A DNA stretch of 64,000 nt from Paludibacter sp. (lineage in GTDB: Bacteria > Bacteroidota > Bacteroidia > Bacteroidales > Paludibacteraceae): NCBI GenBank assembly GCA_024710005.1, contig JANJVQ010000030.1, forward strand, positions 62,001 through 126,000. Reading direction: 5' to 3'. This document shows positions 28,686-36,795 of this stretch, in pieces. The notes below the pieces were generated by a model. The model made no database searches. It saw nothing but the letters and a program-made list of their open reading frames with translations, and was not told the DNA's origin. How positions within the stretch are numbered: position 1 is the first letter of the stretch; each line of letters starts with the position of its first letter. A program made the translations under genes and the position numbers.

Positions 28686-29642
28686 TTACCCCCTATTAAT
28701 CAGATATACCGTATATCCCACATACATTGCCAGCAGAATGGCGGCTTCCCATCTGTCAAGCTTTTTCTTCTTTCCTGAAAACATGGTCAGGAATAATATT
28801 ACGGTTCCGAAAATAAGCAGGTAGATGTCCTGATTAAATTTCGGAGAAAAAGGGATGGGGCGGATGAGTGAGCTAACACCCAGTATAAAGAAGATATTGA
28901 AGATATTTGAGCCGATGATGTTTCCCACGGCAATGTCGTTGTTCTTTTTGATTGCAGCTACAACTGAGGTTGCCAGTTCTGGCAAAGAGGTTCCTGCTGC
29001 TACAATGGTTAACCCGATAAGTGTCTGGCTTACTCCCAGGGCTGAAGCGATGTCGACCGCACTTTCAACAACCAAACGGCCACCAATGACGAGCAGGGTC
29101 AGTCCCAGCAGGATGAATCCCCAGATTTTCAGGTTGCTGTAATGGATAACCGTTGTCGTGGTCGCGGGCACGTTCCCCGTTCGGAGTTGTTTATATACAT
29201 AAAACAGGAATCCGGCAAAAAACAGGAGTAGCATAGTGCCATCGAGACGTGATAATCCAATTCCTGAATCGGCCATGAAATCATTCGCTAAAAAGAACAG
29301 TAAAAAAGCCGCTGCAAGCGAAAAAGGAATTTCTTTCCAGACCGTACTCGATTGTACTACCAGAGGGGTAATGAGGCCGGCAATACCCAGAATCATGAAA
29401 AGATTGAAGTTATTGCTCCCGATTACATTACCATACACGATGTCGGGGTGATTTTCGAATGCCGCGAAAGCGTTGACAACCAACTCGGGCATGGAAGTGC
29501 CGAATGCCACAATCGTTAACCCGATGGCCAAATCAGATACCTGATGTTTCTTGGCCAGTGCGGTAGCGCCATTTACAAGCCAGTCGGCTCCCTTGATCAA
29601 CAGAACGAAGCCGAGAATTAAAAGTGAGATTTGTAGTAACAT
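28686..29642 (-). CDS. Sodium/calcium exchanger family antiporter
   Basis: A 318-aa CaCA-family membrane protein with about 10 transmembrane helices and two inverted alpha repeats: GTSMPELVVNA with GNVIGSNNFNLFMILG in the N half, and GTSLPELATSVVAA with GNIIGSNIFNIFFILG in the C half. It resembles YrbG. Likely role is Ca2+ extrusion driven by Na+. Its 3' end follows a heptamer tract, and it is grouped with two Na+/H+ antiporters. Confidence 0.92.
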   Translation of the reverse strand: MLLQISLLILGFVLLIKGADWLVNGATALAKKHQVSDLAIGLTIVAFGTSMPELVVNAFAAFENHPDIVYGNVIGSNNFNLFMILGIAGLITPLVVQSSTVWKEIPFSLAAAFLLFFLANDFMADSGIGLSRLDGTMLLLFFAGFLFYVYKQLRTGNVPATTTTVIHYSNLKIWGFILLGLTLLVIGGRLVVESAVDIASALGVSQTLIGLTIVAAGTSLPELATSVVAAIKKNNDIAVGNIIGSNIFNIFFILGVSSLIRPIPFSPKFNQDIYLLIFGTVILFLTMFSGKKKKLDRWEAAILLAMYVGYTVYLINRG

Positions 29643-29657
29643 GTTTTTTTATTTATT

Positions 29658-29727
29658 GTCTCCAGTCGTCGCTTTAGGCTATTCGCTTTCAGTTATTCGC
29701 TCTTCGCTCTTCGCTCTTCGCTTTTTT
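29658..29727. repeat. 7-bp-period tract running into the nhaA 3' end
   Basis: TTCGCTC-type units (three perfect ones near 29697-29717) extend past the nhaA stop at 29689 into its last codons. Confidence 0.88.
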
Positions 29728-31080
29728 CAGCGTAACCTTCAAAATAAAGTACCCTGCCACGCCGGCAATCAGCGAGCCGAAAACGATTCCAAGTTTGGCG
29801 TCGTTGAGCACATAGCTGCCAAGCGGGTACGACAGTCCGGCCAGGAACAATGCGACCGTAAATCCGATTCCTCCGAGCATCGAAACCCCGGCCAGATTCG
29901 CCCAGGTCATCCCTTTGGGTTGTCGTGAGATACGTAGCTTGATGGCCAGGTAGGTAAACAGAAAAATACCGGTAAACTTCCCGACAATCAATCCGATTAT
30001 GATACTGAGTGATATTCCGGAGAAGAGGGCGAAGTTCGAAATATCGATGATGACCCCCGCGTTGGCAAAGGCAAACAAGGGCATGATGATGTAATTCACC
30101 ATATCCCGCAGGTTATCCTCCAGGTCTTGCAAGGGACTGATGACATGGTCGGATGCAGCCTCAATCCGGGTTAAATATCTCACCTGGGTATTCGATAGTA
30201 TAATGTCCTCATCCGAGCTGTTTTTCAGGGTTGATCGCAGCACGTTCAGATCCTGTTCCATACCTTCGGTGAACTTTTTCAGGTTGATGTAGGGACGGGC
30301 CGGGACAGTAAACGCCACCAACACCCCGGCAATGGTCGGGTGTATGCCCGCTTGCAGAAACAAGTACCAAATAATCAGTCCGTTCAGGAAATAAAATAGT
30401 TTGTTGTTGATACGCAGTCTGTTACCCAGAAACAGTAATCCGAAGAAAACCAATGACAGGCCTAATTCGAGTATAGCGGCTGTGCTGAAGTTGCTGTAAA
30501 AGAGAGCAATAACCAATATGCCTCCGATGTCATCAGCAATGGCTAAAGTAAGTAGGAAAATTTTAAGACTTACGGGGACTTTCTTGCCTAACAGGCTCAG
30601 TACACCGATAGAAAAAGCAATGTCGGTAGCCATCGGGATAGCGACCCCTTTCATTTCTTCCGGGGAGAAACCCTGGATATTGCCCGTGATCAGGAACAGC
30701 AGTACGGGCATGGCCATACCGCCTACAGCTGCGATGATGGGCAAGATGGCCTGCCGGAAAGATGACAATTCACCGACCATAACTTCCCGTTTGATTTCCA
30801 GTCCGACCGTGAAAAAGAAAACAGTCATGATTCCGTCGTTGATAAACTGCAGACTGGTGAATGGATGTCCGTGGTGACTCAAGAGGTTGAAGTCACCGAA
30901 GCCCAGGAAAAAATCAAGGGTCCAAAGCGACTGATACCACTCGCTAAGCGAAGAGTTGGCGATTATCAGTGTGAAAATCGCGACAATCAATAACAATACC
31001 CCGGGATTAATGACCGCTTTAAAACGGTCTATTAATCCATAAATTCTGACAAAATTCTTATTTCTGTAACTAAAGTCCAT
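29689..31080 (-). CDS. nhaA: Na+/H+ antiporter NhaA
   Basis: A 463-aa inner-membrane antiporter with about 12 helices. It keeps VGLEIKREVMVGELSS, IPMATDIAFSIGVLSLLG and the paired aspartates of LAIADDIGGILVIALFY, which bind Na+/H+. Length is a little above the E. coli protein. The last residues (KKAKSEERRANN) are encoded by the heptamer repeat and are not expected in homologues. A -7 element lies at 31100-31107. It is followed by the Na/Ca exchanger on the same strand. Confidence 0.95.
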   Translation of the reverse strand: MDFSYRNKNFVRIYGLIDRFKAVINPGVLLLIVAIFTLIIANSSLSEWYQSLWTLDFFLGFGDFNLLSHHGHPFTSLQFINDGIMTVFFFTVGLEIKREVMVGELSSFRQAILPIIAAVGGMAMPVLLFLITGNIQGFSPEEMKGVAIPMATDIAFSIGVLSLLGKKVPVSLKIFLLTLAIADDIGGILVIALFYSNFSTAAILELGLSLVFFGLLFLGNRLRINNKLFYFLNGLIIWYLFLQAGIHPTIAGVLVAFTVPARPYINLKKFTEGMEQDLNVLRSTLKNSSDEDIILSNTQVRYLTRIEAASDHVISPLQDLEDNLRDMVNYIIMPLFAFANAGVIIDISNFALFSGISLSIIIGLIVGKFTGIFLFTYLAIKLRISRQPKGMTWANLAGVSMLGGIGFTVALFLAGLSYPLGSYVLNDAKLGIVFGSLIAGVAGYFILKVTLKKAKSEERRANN

Positions 31081-31099
31081 GGCGCTAAATAAACTGCGT

Positions 31100-31107
31100 C
31101 AAATATA
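31100..31107 (-). promoter_or_regulatory. -7 element for nhaA (TATATTTG on minus strand)
   Basis: CAAATATA on the plus strand, 20 bases upstream of the nhaA start, in the short gap to nhaD. Confidence 0.45.
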
Positions 31108-31122
31108 CAATCTTTTCCCCGT

Positions 31123-32403
31123 TTAAAAAAAACTTCTTTCCAGTATATACAGAAAAGCGCCTGCAAAATAGCCCGCCAACGCTAATAAACTGATTTTTTT
31201 AACATACCAGAAGAAGCTGATTTTTTCCATGCCCATCGCGGCAACACCGGCAGCCGAACCGATGATGAGGATACTACCTCCCGTGCCGGCACAATAGGTC
31301 AGGAATTGCCACAGGTAATGGTTCATCGGGTAAGCGGCAATGTCGTACATACCCTGGGCAGCGGCCACGAGCGGCACGTTATCGACCACCGATGATAAGA
31401 GCCCGATTGACATCACGATATAATTCAGATTACCAACCGTATCATTAAGCCATTCGGAGGCATGGTTCAATATTTGCGAAGTCTGCATTGCCGCCACTGC
31501 CATCAAAATACCCAGGAAGAACAAGATACTGGAGAAATCGACCCGGTGAAGCGCGTTGACCAGTGAAACGGTTTTTTTCTTGTCGGCATCGGTTTTCCGG
31601 TGCAGATATTCTGTGTAAATCCAGAGGATTCCAAGTCCGATGAGGATGCCCATAAACGGAGGCAGGTGTGTGAAATACTTAAATACAGGAACCATAACCA
31701 GCGTAAGTACCCCCAGTACCAACATGTTGCGTTTTTGTTTCAGGTTGGGAGAGTACTTCTTTTCTTCCTGAACCACTTCCCTGCGGGTAACTTGTCCTTT
31801 CAGCCTGGTTGAGGTGATAATCAGGGGAATCAGCAGGGAAACGAGACTCGGTAGGAAGAGGTACTTCATCGTGGCCTCCGTGGATATTTGTCCCCCGATC
31901 CACAACATGGTGGTGGTTACGTCACCAATCGGTGTCCAGGCACCTCCGGCATTTGCCGCGATGACGATCATGCCGGTGAAAAAGAGCCGGTCTTTTTTGT
32001 CCCCGATTAACTTCCTGAGCAACGAAACCATTACGATGGTGGTCGTGAGGTTATCCAGGATGGCTGATAGGAAAAATGTAAAGAAACTCACGATCCAGAG
32101 CAGTTTCCTTTTGTCGGTCTGCCGGATTTTCTTCGTTATCAGTTCAAAACCATCGTAGGTGTCGATTAATTCGACGATGGTCATGGCGCCGAGTAAGAAG
32201 AAGAGAATGCTGGAAATGTCTCCCAGGTGTTCGATTAACTGAAGATTCAGCCAGGCTTTGTCTTCCGTGTAATAAGAAAAAATTACCCACGTAAGCACGC
32301 CGATAATCAAAGCGGGTGCAGTTTTGTTCACTTTCAGGTCATGTTCGAGCGCGATGGCGATATAGCCGAGAACAAAAACTACAACAATCAAAGTTGTCAT
32401 CAT
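31123..32403 (-). CDS. nhaD: Na+/H+ antiporter NhaD
   Basis: A 426-aa ion-transporter-superfamily membrane protein with about 11-12 helices. NhaD motifs are present: FLSAILDNLTTTIVMVSLL, AANAGGAWTPIGDVTTTMLW, SSVVDNVPLVAAAQGMYD and a C-terminal GTGGSILIIGSAAGVAAMG. It exchanges Na+ or Li+ for protons at alkaline pH. It lies directly downstream of lepA (14-base gap, same strand), and two Na+/H+ antiporters and a Ca exchanger are adjacent, suggesting a Na+-rich habitat or Na+-based energetics. Confidence 0.94.
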   Translation of the reverse strand: MMTTLIVVVFVLGYIAIALEHDLKVNKTAPALIIGVLTWVIFSYYTEDKAWLNLQLIEHLGDISSILFFLLGAMTIVELIDTYDGFELITKKIRQTDKRKLLWIVSFFTFFLSAILDNLTTTIVMVSLLRKLIGDKKDRLFFTGMIVIAANAGGAWTPIGDVTTTMLWIGGQISTEATMKYLFLPSLVSLLIPLIITSTRLKGQVTRREVVQEEKKYSPNLKQKRNMLVLGVLTLVMVPVFKYFTHLPPFMGILIGLGILWIYTEYLHRKTDADKKKTVSLVNALHRVDFSSILFFLGILMAVAAMQTSQILNHASEWLNDTVGNLNYIVMSIGLLSSVVDNVPLVAAAQGMYDIAAYPMNHYLWQFLTYCAGTGGSILIIGSAAGVAAMGMEKISFFWYVKKISLLALAGYFAGAFLYILERSFF

Positions 32404-32417
32404 ATGTATTGGTTTTT

Positions 32418-34205
32418 TTAGTCGAGTTTCAGCACAGCCAGGAAGGCTTTTTGCGGAACTTCCACGGAACCAATTTGTTTCATGCGTTTCTTGCCTTTCT
32501 TCTGTTTTTCCAATAACTTTCTTTTACGGCTGATGTCGCCCCCGTAACACTTGGCCGTCACGTCCTTACGAACGGCTTTGATGGTCTCACGGGCAATGAT
32601 TTTGGCACCTATTGCAGCCTGAATGGCAATGTCGAATTGTTGACGCGGGATGAGCTCTTTTAATTTCTCACACATCCGGCGACCGAGCGAAACGGCGTTG
32701 TCAAAATGTATCAGCGATGAAAGGGCGTCGACCGGTTCACCGTTGAGCAAAATGTCTAATTTGATGAGCTTCGAGGGACGATAACCATGCGGATGATAGT
32801 CGAACGAAGCATAACCTTTGGATATACTTTTCAGGCGGTCGTAGAAATCAAACACGATTTCGCCCAGCGGCAAATCGAAAATCAACTCCATGCGATTACC
32901 TGAAATATAGTCTTGTTTGATAAGTTCCCCGCGTTTATCGAGACAAAGGGTCATGATTTGACCGATGTAGTCGGTGCGGGTGATGATAGAAGCCCGTATA
33001 TAAGGCTCCTCTATTCTGTCAACGAGCATGAGGTCGGGCAATCCCGAAGGATTGTGAACCTCTAACAACTCATCTTTTTTCGTATATACTTTATAGGAAA
33101 CGTTTGGAACCGTTGTAATCACATTCATGTCGAACTCCCGGTCGAGTCGTTCCTGGATGATTTCCATGTGCAACATGCCTAAGAAACCGCAACGGAAACC
33201 GAAGCCCAGCGCAACGGATGATTCCGGTTCGAAGGTCAGTGAAGCGTCGTTGAGTTGCAGCTTTTCGATAGAAGAACGTAAGTCTTCAAAGTCTTCAGTG
33301 TCAACTGGATATACGCCGGCGAATACCATTGGTTTTACTTCTTCAAATCCGGAAATGGCTTTGTCACAGGGGCGTTTCACGTGGGTAATGGTATCGCCCA
33401 CCTTTACTTCCTTCGAAGTTTTGATGCCGGAAATGATGTAGCCTACGTTACCGGCGCTGAGTTCCTGAGTTGGGACCATATCCAATTTCAAAATCCCAAT
33501 TTCATCCGCGTTGTATTCTTTTCCTGTTGCCACAAATTTCACCAGATCGCCTTTGCGGATGGTGCCGTTGGAAATTTTAAAATAAGCAATAATACCCCGG
33601 AAAGAGTTGAACACTGAGTCGAAAATCAGACATTGCAGCGGCGCTTCCGGATCGCCCTTGGGTGCCGGGATGCGGTGTACGATGGCCTCGAGAATTTCTT
33701 CCACGCCCAATCCTGTTTTCCCACTGGCGCGGATGATTTCTTCCGGTTTACAGCCCAATAAATCCACAATCTGATCTTCCACTTCCTCAGGCATCGCCGA
33801 ATCCATATCCATCTTATTCATCACAGGAATGATTTCCAGGTCGTGTTCGATGGCCATGTATAGATTGGAAATAGTCTGTGCCTGAATTCCCTGTGTAGCG
33901 TCAATAATGAGTAACGCCCCTTCGCAGGCGGCAATGGAGCGCGAAACTTCATAAGAAAAATCGACGTGTCCCGGGGTGTCAATCAGGTTGAGGACATAAT
34001 CCTCCCCATTCAGTTTGTAGTTCATCTGGATGGCGTGACTCTTGATGGTGATGCCCCTTTCACGTTCCAAATCCATGTTATCCAGCACCTGTGCCTGCAG
34101 GTCTTTGTCAAATACAGTTTTGGTGTATTCTAACAGACGGTCGGCCAGGGTGCTTTTTCCGTGGTCGATGTGGGCGATGATGCAGAAATTACGGATCTTC
34201 TTCAT
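32418..34205 (-). CDS. lepA: Elongation factor 4 (LepA)
   Basis: A 595-aa translational GTPase: G1 [15 protein letters not shown], switch [14 protein letters not shown]3 [12 protein letters not shown]4 NKMD, EF-G-like domains, and the LepA-specific C-terminal domain ending in [19 protein letters not shown]. It back-translocates or remodels stalled ribosomes. Length is exactly typical. A -7 promoter element lies at 34233-34240. Confidence 0.97.
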   Translation of the reverse strand: MKKIRNFCIIAHIDHGKSTLADRLLEYTKTVFDKDLQAQVLDNMDLERERGITIKSHAIQMNYKLNGEDYVLNLIDTPGHVDFSYEVSRSIAACEGALLIIDATQGIQAQTISNLYMAIEHDLEIIPVMNKMDMDSAMPEEVEDQIVDLLGCKPEEIIRASGKTGLGVEEILEAIVHRIPAPKGDPEAPLQCLIFDSVFNSFRGIIAYFKISNGTIRKGDLVKFVATGKEYNADEIGILKLDMVPTQELSAGNVGYIISGIKTSKEVKVGDTITHVKRPCDKAISGFEEVKPMVFAGVYPVDTEDFEDLRSSIEKLQLNDASLTFEPESSVALGFGFRCGFLGMLHMEIIQERLDREFDMNVITTVPNVSYKVYTKKDELLEVHNPSGLPDLMLVDRIEEPYIRASIITRTDYIGQIMTLCLDKRGELIKQDYISGNRMELIFDLPLGEIVFDFYDRLKSISKGYASFDYHPHGYRPSKLIKLDILLNGEPVDALSSLIHFDNAVSLGRRMCEKLKELIPRQQFDIAIQAAIGAKIIARETIKAVRKDVTAKCYGGDISRKRKLLEKQKKGKKRMKQIGSVEVPQKAFLAVLKLD

Positions 34206-34232
34206 GAAATGTTATTGCAAATTTTTGAGCTG

Positions 34233-34240
34233 CAAAAGTA
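34233..34240 (-). promoter_or_regulatory. -7 element for lepA (TACTTTTG on minus strand)
   Basis: CAAAAGTA on the plus strand, 28 bases upstream of the lepA start. Confidence 0.5.
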
Positions 34241-34268
34241 GTAAAATTATTTGATATTTTAATCAACC

Positions 34269-34606
34269 AAGTGCGTGTTCGAGGGGGTTGCTTCGTCGTG
34301 CTGCGCACTCCTCGCAATGACGGGGTCGTCGCACATAATTTATATACCCGTCGTTCAAATTTGCACAAACCATCATCTTATTTGCACGACGGGTGCTAAG
34401 TCCGTCGAACCCGTCGCTGCAAATAACTCGATAAGTTCGCAAAAAGCTCATGCGACGTCATAATGACCCCAATCAACGCCCCGTCATTGCGAGGAGCGAA
34501 CGAAGTGAGCGACGCGGCAACCCCCTGATAAATCGCACGCAGCTCTTGTCCCGTCATTGCGAGGAGGCGAAGCCGACGAAGCAACCCCCTGATGGCCTGC
34601 ACTTGG
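34269..34606. mobile_element. Composite REP element, copy A
   Basis: Accounts for the lepA-carbonic anhydrase gap. Left end: a CCAAGTGCG flank and a GGGGGTTGCTTCG-type REP (to about 34325). Then comes a core of about 150 bp starting ATACCCGTCG near 34344, containing a CCCGTCG/CGACGGG stem and TTGCA repeats. Right end: two REPs in the opposite orientation (34478-34535, 34550-34606). The core recurs at 44876 and 46700. No protein is encoded. Confidence 0.8.
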
Positions 34607-34611
34607 CGACA

Positions 34612-35232
34612 TCACTCAATCTTCTCAAACCTCCTTAACTCTGTATCATAATTAAACACCTCGCCGGTTTCGATGATATAATACCAACCAAGCACGTTCA
34701 GTTTGCCCTGTTCGTATTGCTCTTTGATGTAAGGGTAGGTGAGCAGGTGGTTCATTTGCTCCACGATGTTGAGTTGTTCGGTTATTACCGACCTTTCCAA
34801 CTCGTCGGTAATACGCAGACTTTCTACTTGTTCTTTTACCCTTCCCATCAGTTCCAGCCATTTGCGGGTATGTGGAATGTCTGCCGTCTGCTTTTCGTCC
34901 ATGTAGATGGCATTGCAACCCCCGCAATTGGAATGACCACAAACGATGATGTTTTCCACGTTTAATACCTGCACCGCGTATTCCACAGCCGATGTTGTTG
35001 CCAGAAATTCATTTGAAATACGGTGCATGGGAACGAGGTTGGCGATGTTGCGAATCACGAACAACTCGCCCGGTAAGGTGCGTGTAATCAGATTCGGCAC
35101 CACCCGTGAGTCGGAACAACCTATGAACAGGGTGTGCGGTTTCTGACCTTTCCCTATTTTACGGAAATGTCGCTTTAGTTCTATGTAATCGTTGGCCAGG
35201 AATTCCTTGACACCGTCGAAAAGGTACTTCAT
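34612..35232 (-). CDS. Beta-class carbonic anhydrase
   Basis: A 206-aa zinc enzyme interconverting CO2 and bicarbonate. Zinc ligands and the dyad are visible: FIGCSDSRVVP (Cys, Asp-Arg) and VCGHSNCGGCNA (His, Cys). The central segment LPGELFVIRNIANLVP is typical. The gene is isolated between the composite REP element and a heptamer tract. Confidence 0.95.
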   Translation of the reverse strand: MKYLFDGVKEFLANDYIELKRHFRKIGKGQKPHTLFIGCSDSRVVPNLITRTLPGELFVIRNIANLVPMHRISNEFLATTSAVEYAVQVLNVENIIVCGHSNCGGCNAIYMDEKQTADIPHTRKWLELMGRVKEQVESLRITDELERSVITEQLNIVEQMNHLLTYPYIKEQYEQGKLNVLGWYYIIETGEVFNYDTELRRFEKIE

Positions 35233-35238
35233 TTTTTT

Positions 35239-35296
35239 AGTGAATAGTGAATAACTAATAGCGAATAGCGGAAAACTGTAAGCGGAAAGCGAAAGT
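35239..35296. repeat. 7-bp-period tract (left)
   Basis: TAGTGAA x2, TAACTAA, TAGCGAA, TAGCGGA, AAGCGGA: strict 7-bp phase directly upstream of the carbonic anhydrase start. Confidence 0.85.
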
Positions 35297-35355
35297 TTTT
35301 ACTTCACAATGTTTAATAAGGCAAAAAGTTCAATAATCAATGGTAATAATTATGT

Positions 35356-35424
35356 ATCGCTATTAGCTATTAGTTATTAGTTATTCGCTTATTGCTCTCC
35401 GTTTTCCGCTTTCCGCTTTCCGCT
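35356..35424. repeat. 7-bp-period tract (right)
   Basis: GCTATTA x2, GTTATTA, GTTATTC, GCTCTCC, GTTTTCC, GCTTTCC x2. It drifts between two unit types within one phase and touches the folB 3' end. Confidence 0.9.
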
Positions 35425-35780
35425 CATCTCCTCCGCTCCATTTGAATCGACACCTTTTCGACTTTGCCGCCAAGGGGTGGATTCATTTTGGACAGGGTGA
35501 GACTTAGCGCCTGTATTTTTAAAAATTTATTCATCAGTTTATCAACAATTCTGTGGGCAACATGTTCAATCAGATTCGAAGGGATTTCGATTTGTTTTTT
35601 GATGGCCTGATACACCAACTGGTAATTAATGGTGTCTTCAAGCAGGTCTGTTACCCCGGCCTTGTCGGTGTAAACTTCCATTTCTACGGTTACCAGAAAG
35701 GTATTTCCCAGCGTTTTCTCGTGTTCCAACACGCCGTGGTTGGCCTGGAACTCCATGTTTTCGAGGATGATTTTGGACAT
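35424..35780 (-). CDS. folB: Dihydroneopterin aldolase
   Basis: A 118-aa folate-pathway enzyme that converts dihydroneopterin to 6-hydroxymethyl-dihydropterin. Motifs are FQANHGVLEHEKTLGNTFLV (His/Glu), INYQLVYQAI (Tyr), NLIEHVAHRIVDKL and a late Lys-Met-NPP segment LSKMNPPLGG. Length is typical. Heptamer DNA flanks it on both sides. Confidence 0.94.
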   Translation of the reverse strand: MSKIILENMEFQANHGVLEHEKTLGNTFLVTVEMEVYTDKAGVTDLLEDTINYQLVYQAIKKQIEIPSNLIEHVAHRIVDKLMNKFLKIQALSLTLSKMNPPLGGKVEKVSIQMERRR

Positions 35781-35790
35781 ATTCTTTTTT

Positions 35791-35824
35791 TATTGTCTAT
35801 TGTCTACGGTCTACGGTCGGGTCG
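35791..35824. repeat. Short 7-bp-period tract
   Basis: ATTGTCT x2, ACGGTCT, ACGGTCG directly upstream of folB. Confidence 0.75.
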
Positions 35825-35911
35825 CTACCTACGGCAGCTCTATACGGGTTGTGATTCCGTCAATCCAACCAGTAAACTGGCTGGTTACAAAACTTCGCTG
35901 CCTCTGGCAGC
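35822..35911. repeat. 90-bp repeat, copy 1
   Basis: Runs from TCGCTACCTACGGCAGCTC to CTGCCTCTGGCAGC, with an inner AACCAG/CTGGTT hairpin. The second copy lies at 47674-47762. A REP follows both copies. Confidence 0.8.
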
Positions 35912-35953
35912 AAAACAACTACCCCTCGCTCCCACACTCAACAAATTAAACGC

Positions 35954-36000
35954 TTGTCATTGCGAGGAGCGCACAAAGTAAGCGACGAAGCAACCCCCTC
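35954..36000. repeat. REP-family copy
   Basis: TGTCATTGCGAG ... GAAGCAACCCCCT with a GAGCGCACAAAGTAAGCG hairpin loop, downstream of the radical SAM gene. Confidence 0.85.
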
Positions 36001-36026
36001 ATCTTACCCCCGGGGTAATGATGTCT

Positions 36027-36794
36027 TTACGCCACACTCACCTCAATCCCCACTTTCCTCACGCGTGCTGCGATTAAGTCCAGCGTTTCATAACAGACTT
36101 TTTCCAGTCCCTTTGTTGGGGTTTCGCGGTCGATGCTGTAAATCATCACCTGTTTGGGGCGGATGATTTGCAGGGCTTCGAGCCAGGCGGATACTTCTTC
36201 TTCTGTCGTGTTATCGATAATCCCATCAGCTAATTTACCCCGCAGGAACAGGGTTTGGATGATGAGGTTACCGTTGAATTTTCTAAATTGTTCGAGTTGC
36301 CATTCGACAGAAAACTGTTTTCCTGACGGACGATCCAGGCGCTGAACAGTTTTATCGATTGCTGAATCAAACTTCAGGATGTTGTTGTCGACACGCTGCA
36401 ACGCCTTGAATATTGCTGGTTTGTGCATGCGGGTCGAGTTGGACAGTACACTGACTTTGGCTTCCGGACAATAGCGGTCACGCAACGCGATGGTATCGTC
36501 GATGATGCCTTCAAACTGCGCATGCAGGGTTGGTTCTCCATTGCCGGCAAAAGTGATTACATCGGGTAATTCGTTGGCTACCACCATTTCCTGTAGTTTA
36601 GTTTCGAGTGTTACATAAACCTGTTCCCGTGTCGGCAGCGGCGATTCCCGCATGGTCGTGTTGAAACCACATTCGCAATAAATGCAGTCGAACGAGCAGA
36701 TCTTGGCATCCACCGGCAACAAATTAACCCCTAAGGAAACCCCCAGGCGCCGGCTTTTTACGGGGCCAAAGATTATGTTGTTGAATAAAAACAT
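36027..36794 (-). CDS. Radical SAM protein
   Basis: A 255-aa radical SAM enzyme. The cluster motif CSFDCIYCECGF gives CxxxCxxC, followed by the SAM-binding GNGEPTLH and a TIM-barrel pattern. It resembles the uncharacterised elongator-like/Wyosine-type radical SAM group (PRK-type COG0731), so the substrate is unknown. One base separates it from the dnaG stop, which places it in the obgE-dnaG operon. Confidence 0.88.
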   Translation of the reverse strand: MFLFNNIIFGPVKSRRLGVSLGVNLLPVDAKICSFDCIYCECGFNTTMRESPLPTREQVYVTLETKLQEMVVANELPDVITFAGNGEPTLHAQFEGIIDDTIALRDRYCPEAKVSVLSNSTRMHKPAIFKALQRVDNNILKFDSAIDKTVQRLDRPSGKQFSVEWQLEQFRKFNGNLIIQTLFLRGKLADGIIDNTTEEEVSAWLEALQIIRPKQVMIYSIDRETPTKGLEKVCYETLDLIAARVRKVGIEVSVA

Positions 36795-36795
36795 A

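Noticed and set aside
28686-32403. A single cation-homeostasis operon
   Set aside because: nhaA has its own promoter element and a repeat tract separates it from the exchanger; co-transcription is not shown by the sequence.
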